A stretch of 64,000 bases of DNA, from assembly GCA_016801845.1 (NCBI GenBank), contig CM028916.1, positions 18,475,514 through 18,539,513 of the forward strand. Direction: 5' to 3'. This document shows positions 37,301 to 46,559 of the stretch, piece after piece (positions within the stretch are counted from its first letter, which is position 1; every line of letters begins with the position of its first letter). The DNA comes from Polydactylus sextarius. Taxonomy: Eukaryota > Chordata > Actinopteri > Polynemidae. The position numbers and the translations under genes were made by a program. Below the pieces are notes generated by a model, which saw only the letters and a program-made list of their open reading frames with translations, had not been told where the DNA came from and did not search any database.

Positions 37301-38878
37301 GACGGGAGCTGTAAAGAAACTGTCATGGGGTATGATGCCTGCTTGTCTGGTCTTCTTTAGAGTCTTTGTCAGCAGACAGAAATCACAGCTGTCAGAGGAG
37401 GAAAAAAAAAAGCTTTGCACTTGCCCCAAACGCTCAGAAATAGCGTTTTGTGTGTATGTGTGTGTAACTAAGGGATGCGGAAGGTGGGGGGTGCCTGTAA
37501 TCAAAAGCTCAGTGCGTGCAGACCAGGACCCCGTCAATCAAGCAGCTTGTGAGAGAATGGGAGCATGGTGACTGAAGAAATAAGAGTCAAGTTCACCAAT
37601 AACTCTTAAACCAACAAAGAGGTGAGAGGGACACTGAGCAAATGGGGGAGAGAGAGCGGAAGAGAGGACATATAGATGACAGATCGCAATGTGCCAGCAA
37701 TAAAAAGTTCAGAAAGATGAAGGAAGACGTGGCATTAAATAGATATTTCCAAGATTCATTCTGGCAAATGCCTAATAGTAAAAATCCCTAAAAAATGACA
37801 CCCACCACCAAGCTGGTTTATGCCTTTTCTACTGCCAAACACAACGCCAGCACAGTCATATTAGCACTTAGGCTTGGTGAACAACAGCACATTTCAAAAT
37901 CTGTGGGATGATTATTTACAGTTTCCAGACCAAGTCTGTATGTGTGTGTGTGTGAAAAAGAGAGAGAGAGGGAGTGAGAGGGAGGGAGAAAGAGGGGGAT
38001 AGTGTGTTTCCAAAGAGAGAACAGGTTGTAAATGGTGTATCTGTAAAATTAAAAAAATAAAAAATAAAAAATAAAGGCTCCCACTCACCCCTCCCTCTGA
38101 AGGACTGGCTGCCCATTTCAGCTCTCCTGGCACTGTCCTGGTATCCAGCAGGGTCACTGAAATGCACATACACACAGGTTTTAAGGAGCAAAAAAAAGAC
38201 TTCGGTGCTTCAAAAAGTGCAATTGTGAAACAATAAAAAATTTGTTACATTTGGCATACTTAACCATAGCATCAGATTTGAACCAGAGGAATGGCTACTA
38301 ACAGTGGGAAAATGGAAATAACAGAAAATCTACCTCGGTTTTTATTAATTTATTGCAGCATTTAAATAAAGTAAAATACGCCTCATACAATAGGGAATAA
38401 GATTGATTAGTTTCTGAGGTTTATCTACTCGGATTTCACTTTAAACTGTGACCTCATCATGTGAAAATACTTAAGAAACAAAAGGTTTTCATGACAGCGC
38501 CGGAGAGAGAACATCGTTACTCATAACTCTGAGTAAAACCAGGAGACGTAATAACAGTAACAACAACAACTGTGGACATTTTCCCATAATCCAACTTTTC
38601 TTATTTGGATTTCTCTAGTTTCACATTGGCCCCTGATCTTTCCCATCCTTGGAACGCGCACTAGGCGCACGCGGCGGCGTCTCTCCTCCGCTGAAAACCC
38701 GAATGCGTCGCACCGCTTCGAAACCGAGACGGTCTCTCCTCCTCCCCACACTCCCTCCTCTCCCTCCCTCACCTTTCTACTTACCTTCGTTTGGTGGATA
38801 AATCCTCGTCCTTGAGCTCGAAACTAACGTTATTATCCAGACGAAGGTGTAAATTATTCCCCATAAATTCGCAGCCAT
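17625..38878 (-). CDS. epha4l: EphA4-type ephrin receptor tyrosine kinase (complete, 19 coding exons)
   Basis: Transmembrane receptor for ephrins on neighbouring cells, acting in contact repulsion and axon guidance. The 19 exons join in frame to 3213 nt (1070 residues plus stop). Order: signal peptide; ephrin-binding domain (WEEVSIMDEKN, NNWLRTDWI, GACIALVSVRVFY); Cys-rich/EGF-like region; two FN3 domains; TM segment (AFLLLSVSGVGILLLISAAV); juxtamembrane YVDPFTYEDP with both regulatory tyrosines; kinase ([20 protein letters not shown], DFG); SAM; and C-terminal PDZ motif ending MVPV. The kinase looks active. Exon sequence is closest to EphA4 among the Ephs I know, and the MVPV ending matches. 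Human EphA4 has 986 residues. The excess here is mainly a 64-residue FN3 expansion and a 9-residue activation-loop insertion, which makes epha4l more likely than epha4a or epha4b. The paralog assignment is an inference. Confidence 0.95.
17743..19187 (-). other. epha4l: epha4l last intron
   Basis: Intron between the two SAM exons, AT-rich, with a poly-A run at about 18882-18899. No other exon seen. Confidence 0.8.
19188..19373 (-). CDS. epha4l: epha4l exon 18: linker and first part of SAM domain
   Basis: The frame reads PTPTMLESGV and on into WSVCEWLQSIGLERYRDTLA and AAGYTSLDSLLALTH, the first helices of an Eph SAM domain. The kinase-SAM linker is diverged from EphA4. Confidence 0.9.
19496..19683 (-). 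CDS. epha4l: epha4l exon 17: end of kinase domain
   Basis: Starts VIKAIEEGYRLPAPMDCPVV, then LHQLMLDCWERERAERPTF, to RRTGGE. Ends with a split Arg codon AG/A. Confidence 0.96.
19684..21411 (-). other. epha4l: epha4l intron 16 with a perfect-arm hairpin
   Basis: A 1.7-kb AT-rich intron with several poly-T runs (for example 20163-20183) and a stable inverted repeat at 21133-21172. Confidence 0.8.
21133..21172. repeat. Imperfect 17-bp-arm inverted repeat
   Basis: Arms 21133-21149 and 21156-21172 pair as tataat, one mismatch (c/a), then actcatgtgg with ccacatgagt, around a 6-base loop gggcga. Confidence 0.85.
21412..21588 (-). CDS. epha4l: epha4l exon 16: activation loop to C-lobe, with 9-codon 5' extension
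   Basis: 59 codons. It starts ESPGTYLSP before the normal GGKIPIRWTAPEAIAYRKF and ends YWDMNNQD. In EphA4 the equivalent exon starts at GGKIP (50 codons). The only usable acceptor is ttatag ending at 21589, because the base triplet before GGA GGA AAG is CCT, not an AG. Confidence 0.9.
21742..21951 (-). CDS. epha4l: epha4l exon 15: catalytic loop and DFG
   Basis: 70 codons, phase 0, with [40 protein letters not shown] and a final TR. All catalytic residues are present. Confidence 0.97.
22108..22169 (-). CDS. epha4l: epha4l exon 14: kinase hinge
   Basis: 62 nt encoding KPLMIITEYMENGSLDAFLR. The gatekeeper Thr is in IITEYM. Confidence 0.95.
22259..22444 (-). CDS. epha4l: epha4l exon 13: kinase N-lobe
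   Basis: Reads EFGEVCSGRLRVQGKREIYV, then AIKSLKAGYSDKQRRDFLSE, to LEGVVTR. Contains the end of the glycine loop and the AIK lysine. Confidence 0.96.
22533..22646 (-). CDS. epha4l: epha4l exon 12: juxtamembrane tyrosines and start of kinase
   Basis: Reads GVKIYVDPFTYEDPDQAIHE and ends IERVIGMG. It keeps both autophosphorylation tyrosines (YVDPFTYEDP) that relieve autoinhibition in Ephs. Confidence 0.95.
22864..22922 (-). CDS. epha4l: epha4l exon 11: juxtamembrane basic segment
   Basis: A 59-nt exon reading RRSKYSKTKQDSEEEKHLNP, almost identical to the EphA4 stop-transfer and juxtamembrane start. Confidence 0.94.
23756..23867 (-). CDS. epha4l: epha4l exon 10: transmembrane segment
   Basis: Encodes PFPLIGEGVNS, then a roughly 24-residue hydrophobic helix (AFLLLSVSGVGILLLISAAV plus FII), then SRR. 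Confidence 0.95.
23971..24130 (-). CDS. epha4l: epha4l exon 9: second FN3 domain, second half
   Basis: Starts DQRERSYRIMRTFSRSVDVM and contains GLNPLTVYVFHVRARTAAGY, ending FEFSTNS. The split codon G/AT leads into the TM exon. Confidence 0.95.
24275..24399 (-). CDS. epha4l: epha4l exon 8: second FN3 domain, first half
   Basis: Reads PSRVSFIQATDVTRHSLSLS and then WQQPDRPNGVILEYEVKFYE. The PDRPNGVILEYEVK stretch is an Eph hallmark. Confidence 0.95.
24400..25789 (-). other. epha4l: epha4l intron 7 with LINE-tail-like fragment
   Basis: Includes 25074-25160: five tagaa units followed by atccttcatttgtcccc and aggaggaaattgatgtg, which resembles 3' ends of fish non-LTR elements. Nothing else recognised. 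Confidence 0.6.
25790..26323 (-). CDS. epha4l: epha4l exon 7: first FN3 domain with large loop expansion
   Basis: 534 nt. Starts QPPSAPQQLISVVNETSVVL and ends SVSVTVTTNQA, both normal for EphA4 FN3-1. Between the two CxxC pairs (CLIC and CLPC) lie 71 residues where human EphA4 has 7. The inserted part (25983-26195) is Ser, Gln and Gly rich and fully open. Confidence 0.93.
26710..26782 (+). repeat. (GA)n microsatellite
   Basis: About 73 bases of GA repeat with one interruption near 26773, inside an epha4l intron. Confidence 0.95.
27033..27060 (+). repeat. (GT)n microsatellite next to epha4l exon 6 donor
   Basis: A GT run that ends only about 5 bases from the exon 6 splice donor on the minus strand (CA repeat in the transcript). 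Confidence 0.9.
27067..27222 (-). CDS. epha4l: epha4l exon 6: EGF-like Cys-rich module
   Basis: 52 codons with the cysteine pattern of the Eph TNFR/EGF-like module: ACSPGFYKAKSSDAGCSKCP, CDCHSGFFRAD, MACT. Confidence 0.95.
27223..34324 (-). other. epha4l: epha4l intron 5 (7.1 kb)
   Basis: The largest intron but one region of interest: GT runs at 28581-28600, 29938-29969 and 30473-30499, a CT run at about 31307-31340, a CA run at 31455-31480, and an inverted pair of octamer motifs at 29847-29884. No additional exon with family similarity was seen. Confidence 0.7.
29847..29884. promoter_or_regulatory. Inverted pair of POU octamer motifs in epha4l intron
   Basis: ATTTGCAT at 29847-29854 and ATGCAAAT at 29877-29884 are exact reverse complements with a 22-base spacer. 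The octamer is the known binding site of POU-domain (Oct) factors. An enhancer role is only an inference. Confidence 0.35.
34325..34679 (-). CDS. epha4l: epha4l exon 5: end of ephrin-binding domain and first Cys-rich module
   Basis: 355 nt starting VDVGDRIMKLNTEVRDVKVT. It contains KGFYLAFQDVGACIALVSV and the sushi-like MYCGADGEWLVPIGGCLCNP. The final codon is split G/CC. Confidence 0.95.
35085..35195 (-). CDS. epha4l: epha4l exon 4: ephrin-binding domain, middle
   Basis: 37 codons, phase 0 on both sides, starting ETFNLYYHESNDDRESYIKE and ending ADESFTQ. Confidence 0.94.
35515..35712 (-). CDS. epha4l: epha4l exon 3: ephrin-binding domain, first half
   Basis: 66 codons in phase 0, starting WEEVSIMDEKNIPIRTYQVC, passing through NNWLRTDWIPRSGAQRV and ending SLPGVTGTCK. 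Contains the ligand-binding loops of EphA4. Confidence 0.95.
35713..38088 (-). other. epha4l: epha4l intron 2
   Basis: A 2.4-kb intron inside what is usually one large ephrin-binding exon. AT-rich, no exon seen. Confidence 0.8.
38089..38156 (-). CDS. epha4l: epha4l exon 2: VTLLDTRTVPGELKW
   Basis: 68 nt encoding VTLLDTRTVPGELKWAASPS then EGG. It is the first strand of the ephrin-binding jelly roll. It has an acceptor tttcag and a gtgag donor. Confidence 0.93.
38157..38784 (-). other. epha4l: epha4l intron 1 with CpG-rich block
   Basis: Contains a CpG-rich stretch at about 38655-38740 just downstream of exon 1, as expected near a vertebrate promoter. Confidence 0.6.
38785..38878 (-). CDS. 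epha4l: epha4l exon 1: signal peptide and start of mature protein
   Basis: The start ATG at 38878 gives MAANLWGIIYTFVWIITLVS, a clear signal peptide, then SSRTRIYPPNE, matching the SRVYPANE start of mature EphA4. An in-frame upstream ATG near 38943 would add a charged leader and is disfavoured. The next codon is split G/TG. Confidence 0.9.
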
Positions 38879-41800
38879 GTGTGCCTTGTGGAAACGCGTG
38901 TGTCCTCCTCTGGCTCTGCGCGCTGGCTGAAGCGGCTCCATCCCGGTGGGAAAAGTGTGTGTGAATGAACTCAAGTGTGAAAAGCGAGTTGGATGCAGCA
39001 GCAGATACTGGGGCGGGCTCTTCCACTCAGATGCTTCCCTTAATGGTAATTCAAATGGCATGAGCCAAATGACACGCAGTACTGTCGTCCTGGAATCAGC
39101 GTCAGTGTATCATTATATATGTGTTAATGTCCAAAAACAGGGACATGAAGGAACACTGGAGGAGATTTTTTTATATATATTCTTCTGTACTTATTTATTG
39201 GCCTCAGGGATTTAAAAAGGGAAGCATTAAAACACTTTTCTGTAACTTTAAATGGATCAAATAATGATGAGATAGTTTGATTTTCCAGCTGTATCACTTT
39301 ATAACTACTGATCTGAGGTAAATAACGGAGCACACAATTGAAAATACAAGTCCAACAGATAGTCAGAAGTGACATTGAACAGTGATAACAGTGAAGCAGT
39401 AGCAGGCCCCAGGTCATGAATGTAAATCACACAGATGTGAGTTTCACAAACAATAATGTGTCAGTTTCCTGATACAGAGCTTTAAATTTAGATGCCTTCA
39501 TAACAACTGAGGCTGTCGGAGGCTCTTTGTCCTGAGGATCGTCAACACTGAAGAATGGGACTACAGCGCCACCTGTTGATACTTGTTGAGGACAGGAAGA
39601 GAAACTCAATGAAAAATGAGGGATATTTCACTACAGGCTGTTAGATATATTAAGCCTAATAAGATCCGGTAAAAAGAAGCTCCAATAATCCCCCACCATC
39701 TGTCAGCTTCAGTTTTTGTTTCTGATTTTTATCCAGAAACCCCCGTAAAGAACACAACAAGGCGCAGGAGTAGCCTCCTTGTGTTGAAGTGTGTTGGAGC
39801 AAACAAAGAGCAGGTTCATGACCCGTCCTCCTACACTCTCTTTCTTAAAGACCGGAGAGAACAGTCACTTTCAATGGTGGCACAGCTTGAAGAAGCAAAT
39901 ACTTTCATTTTCATTGATCCACTGGGGTTTTTTCCCCCATCTGATGTACATTATAGCCACAAAGGATGAAACGCAGCCATGCTCCACTTTAGTTGGTTGT
40001 TGTTTAACCACTCCAAAGATAGATTCTGATAAAGTCTGCAGAAAAAGAACAACAGAAGAGCTCTAAACTGCAAGTGTTGGGCCGGTTTCAAGAGAGCTGT
40101 CTGAAATGGGAGAGTATATGTGTGTACATGTGTGAGCGTGTGTGCGCGCCCACATTTGCATGTATGTGCTTGTGTGAGTCTCCATCTTGGGCCGGTCTCC
40201 ATCTCGCTTTGTGTCTTCGCAGTTGCTATGCCGAAACCATCTCGATCCCCTGTAAGGCATCATAATGGACCCAGGAAGAGCATCTGGCGCTTTGAGACGC
40301 CAAAACCGAATCTCCCTGCTTCAACCTGCCACTCTTCCCCCATCCACCATCAATACCGTTTTCACGTTTCTTTCTTCCCCCAGCGCCACGACAGACTGCG
40401 CAATCACAAAGACCCAATTAGCCGTGATGGGATCACGATTTCGCTCGGGGACCAACGAGCCAATGGCATCGTGCGGAATACGGCGAGGGCCTATGGGGCA
40501 GAGACGCAGCTGGGCGGGACATGGCCATGGGGCGGAGGTGACACGATGACATGGATGGAGAACAGTCCGTTGTTTTTTGGTCATTTGTGTCACCGAAATT
40601 TTGATTGATGACCGTCGGGATGTTTTTCCCACTCTCCCCTGAGATTCCCAGCTCTCGTGAGGGGGTTTCCACAACGGGCCCCCAGCCTCAAACCCTGACT
40701 TTAAGTTTGGCCCTTCGCCCTGCACCACAAAAACACACACACACACACACACACTTTTTGTTCCGATTGGGGCCCCAGATGGCTGCTGCCCACACATCTG
40801 TATTGTGAAGCACTAAATATAGGCCCTATGTGTGTGTGTGTGTGTGTTAGTTTATGTCCCAAATGTGAACCTGCATTTATGCATGTACAGCATCTCCATG
40901 AGCCTAATAGTGTAGAGAAAAATAGAAAAGACAGGAAGATATAAAGCAAAGTACAAACAAAGTATCCAAATGTAAATGCGTGTATGTGTGCAAGAGTGTA
41001 AAGAGAAAAGCCCGAGGGACGGTAGGTGTGTGGGCGGCTAAGAGATGAACAAAAGAAGCAGAGAAGAGAGATGAGGAGCAGCGCATTGCCAGTGTGGATT
41101 TGATTGGGTGGGTGGTGGTTGTGTAGGGGGGAGTGTTGGGTGTTGAAAAAGGATCTTCCCTCAAAGCCTCGCTAAGATATTCCTGGAGCGAGTTAGGCTT
41201 TCATTTGGCTTGCAGTCCAACACAGAGCGCTTACACCAAACTGGGAGCTCAAACCACTTAATATTCATATGACTAGACTGATAATCTTCTGGTTATGCGA
41301 CAGATAATAGTCATATTTTCTAAAACTGTGCAGTGTGAGCGTGTGTGGTTCATCTCCTTGGGTCGACAAAGCGTCATTAGCATGTCAGAGGCGTTTCGTT
41401 TGTACCCAGTTCTCTCCATAACAGCTGCTAGTCTGGCGATTACTCGATTCATGTGTGTGTGCGTGTGCGTGTGTGTGTGTGTGCATGTCCATGTTTATGC
41501 ACGCGTGTGTTCAGTGCAAACAAAGGAAGAAGCGAACAGAAGGTTTCATCAAAAAACACCAAAACACCAAACGTGCATGCGTATCTGTTTGAGTGTGTCA
41601 TGCATCGTGTGTGTGTCACTTTGATGACTGGAAAAATCTCCATCAGCATCTTGCTTCACAGCATATATATGTGTGTGTGTGTGTGTGTGTGTATGTGCAT
41701 AAACATGGTGTCAGAGTGATGAGATGTTCTCTTCATCCATCTGTTCTGCTGGCATTTACATCTTCAGAGGGTTACAATAGAGATGAGAGCGGGATGGAGA

Positions 41801-43846
41801 GACAGAGGAAGATGGACAAAAAAGTGAAGTTGTGAAGAGATTGTGTGATAAAGTTGGTTTTGTCTGCCAGTCACAGGACCGGTAACACGCTCTCAGCTCA
41901 CCTGTGGAGCTCTGGGGCTGTGTTCTCATGTGATCTTTGAAGGGTTTCAGAGTTCCTGTGAGACGCTGTGAGAGAGTGAAGCTGCAGCGTGTCTTCCTGT
42001 GGATGTGGTTACCATGTTCTAAATGTGTGTTTGTGCCTTTATGGATGCTCAAGCGTGCGTCTGAGGGGCAGAGAGAGAAAGATTTCATTGTTCTGCTCCT
42101 CCTTATCTATCGTCTCGGCAGAGAGCCCGTGTTGTCTCTCCCCTCAGCGATGTGACCCGGCTGTGATACCACAAGCCCTCCTCTTCCCAGATAACAGACC
42201 ACCCTAAAAATACTCCTCTTTTGAACGCTCTACTCTCCACCCCTCTGTTCTCCTCACTTCTTCTGGCTCACCGTATCCTCGCGAGTCTCCCTGGCCTGGA
42301 GTTACCTCTGCCAGACTGAAATACCTCTGGGCACTTCCTAAAGACACAGAGGTCTTTCAAATTCTACATTCCTCCCCTCTGTTCGTCTTTTACTACTCAT
42401 TTTGTTGTCGGCCACGGATGTTACAGCGTCGGCTTAAACAGCAGAAGAGCTACTCTGACTGTTACATCACAAGTTTTCTTATAATTTTCCACAATAATTC
42501 CTCAACCCCCCCGCAATTACTTCAGTCACCCACACTCTGGACACACAGGGCAGATGGGATGTAGGAGGAGACGTTGAAGACTGAAACTGCCGGGCTCACA
42601 TAATTATACATCAAGTAATTTACCATAACTCCTTAATAAAATATTGAAGAGTGCATTGTTTTCAGTGCCTCACGGGTGTGACAGTCTGGAACGATGCTAA
42701 TTATGATAAACTAGGCATTATTTTGAAAATCGAGCTACAGCCAAGCGCTCTGCGATCTTTCTCATCTCTCCACTGCCTCCCTCTTCGCCGCCTTAACTCT
42801 GCTCTGCCGCGAAGTGCTTTCAAGGATACTGACAATACCCCTTTCTGTAGTTTTGAGGAAGTTTCTGCTAATTTAAAACGCTTTTATCCGAGGCTCCTCT
42901 GCCACATCTGACATTTGGGCTCGGAGAGCTGTCGTTGTTTTGTTCTTTTTTGTGTGTGAGTGCATCCTCGGCTTTCTTTTGGCCCAAACCCACGCAGGTG
43001 ACCAGAGGGGGGCCTTGTGTGGGTGGACAACTCAATGGTGACCCCCCCTCTCTTTACCCTCACCCTCCCTTCTCACCCCTCCCCTTTTCCTTTTCCTTAC
43101 TCTCCGTCCATCAGTATGACTCCAAAGAAGAGGAGGGGGCCAGGAAGAGAAAAACACCCACCCTCAGGCAAACACGTTGGCCAAACAATTTCCAACCACC
43201 AGAAACCTACAGCTGAAGAAGACAATGTTATTAGAATAGATGCCACAGAGGCGCAGCAATTAGAAAGATAAAAGATGAAGCATGAGAGTTTCTTTTCTTG
43301 TGAAGGTGAATTGAAATAATTCCTTTGATGACAAGTCATTGTTATTTGGATTAAGTTCTGAATGCTTAAACTGCACTAATCATAAGTCAAATAGGTCATA
43401 AGACAAAAAATAAAATTGAAAACAGTCTCTGGTGAAGGTTCGTGATTATCTGTGAGAATGAAGCCGCAGTGTGACAAACCCACAGATAATTATAACACGG
43501 CTCTGCTGTTCCCCTCGTTTTAACCTCATTCAGTTCATTGTTTTGGGGTTTACAGGCTGCAACTTTACCGTTTTGGTTCATTGTGACCATATGAGATTAA
43601 TTTGAAGCAGTGGCAACAACCCTCTGATTAACACGTTGCGTAATACCTGCCCAGTACTGAACAGTACACAGACAAGGCTGTGAACATAGTGAAGCATTCA
43701 GCAGCTGAAAGGCACATGAACAGTGGACGACTGGTGGATGTGTAATAAGCAAGTGTTTGCTCACACATTAGCTAATCAAGCTGATGACTGATCATTTGTC
43801 AGTGTTGTGTTTATGGTCTGTTACACAACTTCAAGCGGCCACAAAA

Positions 43847-43853
43847 CAAACAA

Positions 43854-43888
<35 letters not shown>
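43847..43888 (+). repeat. (AAAC)n(AGAC)n compound tetranucleotide repeat
   Basis: Three to four aaac units followed by about six agac units. Confidence 0.95.
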
Positions 43889-43890
<2 letters not shown>

Positions 43891-45421
43891 AACAGACTAT
43901 TTAGGTCAGTGGTGGATTTAAAATAATTATAATTTCTCTGTTTCAAATCATTTCGCAAGAATAATTTTGGGATTTCTGCATTGTTTTGTTTTTTTTTATC
44001 AGTTAATTATTTGGCTTGTTTAATGACAGAAAATAGAGAGCAAAAAAAAAGCTCATCACTATTTTCCAAGGTGACATTTTCAGATGGCTTTAGATTGTTT
44101 AAACCACACTGTAGAAGAAAAACACTAAGTTTTGCAACTGCATATGTGGCATTAGTCCAGAGTGAATGACTTCTACAGTTGAGATTATCAAATGATTACT
44201 GATTATTTTTCTGTAAATGGACTGAAATCTTTCAGTTTGAAAAGGATAAACTGATTAAAAACGTAGTTTTAGTAGAAGCAACATGATCGTAGCCTCACAG
44301 GAAGGTGTGTGTCTTTGTGTGTTCATAGAAAGAGACAGGACAACTGTAAGACTGTGTTTCACGGAGGATTAGCTGGGATTAAGCTGTCAAATGAAACGAC
44401 TGTCCAGTTTATCACATTACCGTCCCCTTTGTCAGTGCAAAACACAAACACAAAGGCAGTGTTGATGAAACCGCAGTCAGGATATTAAAAGTTGCCTCTA
44501 ATCTTGTGAAGACATTGTCTCTCACTGGGCTTCTGTCTCGCTTTGCATCCATCCAACAGTGCCCCCCGATGGATGAAGGAAGCAAAAACTGCCACTGGAC
44601 ATCATCAGATGTGAGCATGAGTTTGTGAGATATGCTAAATCGAGACGTGTGGGCCCGACTACCAAGTGGGAAGACAGAGGAGGTTTCGAGGAGGCCAGAA
44701 CAAGTCATAACGAGAACATAATGAGTCATGATCTTAAACTTTCACGAAATGACGAACTCATGAAGAAGGGTCAAAACCAGTTTCAGAATACAAAATCAGA
44801 CAAGGTGGTATTTAAACTGTGACACATGAAAGCAATCCTGACGTGTGATCGGTCAGGGTGTGTTTGCTTTTGATGTTTATTCCCACGAAAAGACAGACAA
44901 TATGAACACTATATAAACACAATAACAGCAGTAACTGAACTTATTCCATTTAAAGTTAGATATTTATTAATTTAAGTAGAAGGAAAAATTTACGATGAAG
45001 TTGAGTCATCTCAGTTAAATGTCTGACAGCGTGGGTAATCAGTTAATGTTTATTTGTACACATATTAATCATAGCTAGGGTCTTTGGTGGTGGTGACACA
45101 TCGCTGTCTCAATGCTATGAAAACAAACATGCACCTCTGGAGTTTCCTTGAGTGCGATACTGGACCACTTTCAGTTTTAGTCATCCTAATCTGCTGCTGG
45201 CCTTCACACTCTAGGCCAGCCACAAAATAAATTTCTCCTCCAGGCATCAGTTTAAGTTGAGCTCAAAAGGAGCAGAATGACTTTTTTTCTCATTCAACAC
45301 TAGAAAAGAAAAATCTGCAACAGTTTATATCAGGATACAAACTCTACTGTCTGGTGCTTCTAGTCCTGGCAGGTTGATTCTGAACATGGGAAAACTGCCT
45401 TTAGTTTCTGTGCTGCGAGCA

Positions 45422-45422
<1 letters not shown>

Positions 45423-45452
<30 letters not shown>
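45423..45452 (+). repeat. Poly-A run of 30
   Basis: Uninterrupted A30. Possibly the tail of an old retroposed copy, but no body was recognised. Confidence 0.95.
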
Positions 45453-45453
<1 letters not shown>

Positions 45454-46497
45454 ATTGACACTCTCACTACCTGTGGGCAATTCAAAATCATTATCTCCAA
45501 CCACTTCCTTTCAGTGTTCTCATTGTTTTCACTGAGCATTGTTCTCTCTGGAGCTTTACAACTGTATATTTCTTTGTGTCTCCACATCGTTACCAATGAG
45601 AGACATCTCTACAAGATAAATAAACCTAAATAAAGACGTGAATGAATCACTTGTAGTATGTTGTGTTCAGCAGCCACACATTCATTCATGAATGCGGCAG
45701 AAGCTTTCGCAGTATTTGTCTGTGTAAAAGGGTGCTGTTGAACGTCATTACCAGTCACCTAAAAGCTTGTACATGTCGTTGTCAAGATGCACAGGACGCT
45801 ATGGAGCATTTATAACTTCAGATTTCGTGCCAATCTAGGTCAGCTGAGCAACATTTGGAGTTGTCAGCTTTCTGCAGTCTAAATAGGTCATGCTAACAAG
45901 GAGGGGGGTTTTTTGACAAGCCTCTCACAACATCAACTCTTACCACAAAATAACCTCAAGACGGCTGATGATGTAAAACTCCCTGACGCACTCCACCTTT
46001 AAGATATAATACCATATCAAGACAATGGATATCACAATAATTTTGTCATCATCTTTAAAAATACATGTAACACAAGATAAAGGTAATATTCAGTGTCATT
46101 TAAGCGTAGTTACGCAGCCATATGCACTGAGAGTTTAATGTGCCGCAGTAGATTGTAGCCTTGGAGAAATCTAAATGAAGCGAAGAATGTGTAACGATTA
46201 GAATCTGTTGTGTTGTATATAAAGAACTTCACAGCGTGATTATTAACCCAGAAAGCATAAATATAGATGAGAGCCCAAGGAGATTATATGAACCTAATGC
46301 ATCAGTGCACCAGTTCCATAGAAATACTCTCACAGGCCCCAATAAACAAAACTCGTCGTTGTATAACGCCACAGTGGAGCCTTAATTTGTAATCAAAGCG
46401 CCTAGTCTGCAACTTTAGCTGCCATGATGTAATAGTGGGCTTCCTGTCCTCAATTTAGCAGCGACAGGTTACAAAAAAACTTGCGTAGTGCCTTAAC

Positions 46498-46507
46498 TAT
46501 ATATATA
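46498..46507 (+). promoter_or_regulatory. TATA box of first chemokine gene
   Basis: tatatatata about 53-62 bases before the start codon, a fitting distance for a short 5' UTR. Confidence 0.6.
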
Positions 46508-46559
46508 CACGGAGACTACTTGTTCAGTAAGTTCTCTGCTGGTTATCCATACTGTCAAC

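Larger units (their letters stand above)
38879..46497. other. Intergenic region upstream of epha4l
   Basis: About 7.6 kb. The epha4l 5' UTR and promoter should lie in the first few hundred bases. Elsewhere: GT runs near 41460-41485 and 41670-41692, an (AAAC)n(AGAC)n repeat at 43847-43888, a 30-base poly-A at 45423-45452, and a GC-rich, non-repetitive block at 40180-40700 with open frames on both strands. No gene could be supported. Confidence 0.6.

Noticed and set aside
38879..39061. In-frame upstream ATGs extending the Eph N-terminus
   Set aside because: The added sequence is charged and lacks signal-peptide character. The ATG at 38878 gives a normal Eph signal peptide.
42651..43271. Several 80-90-codon frames in the intergenic region
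   Set aside because: No family resemblance, no paired splice sites and no promoter or poly(A) context.
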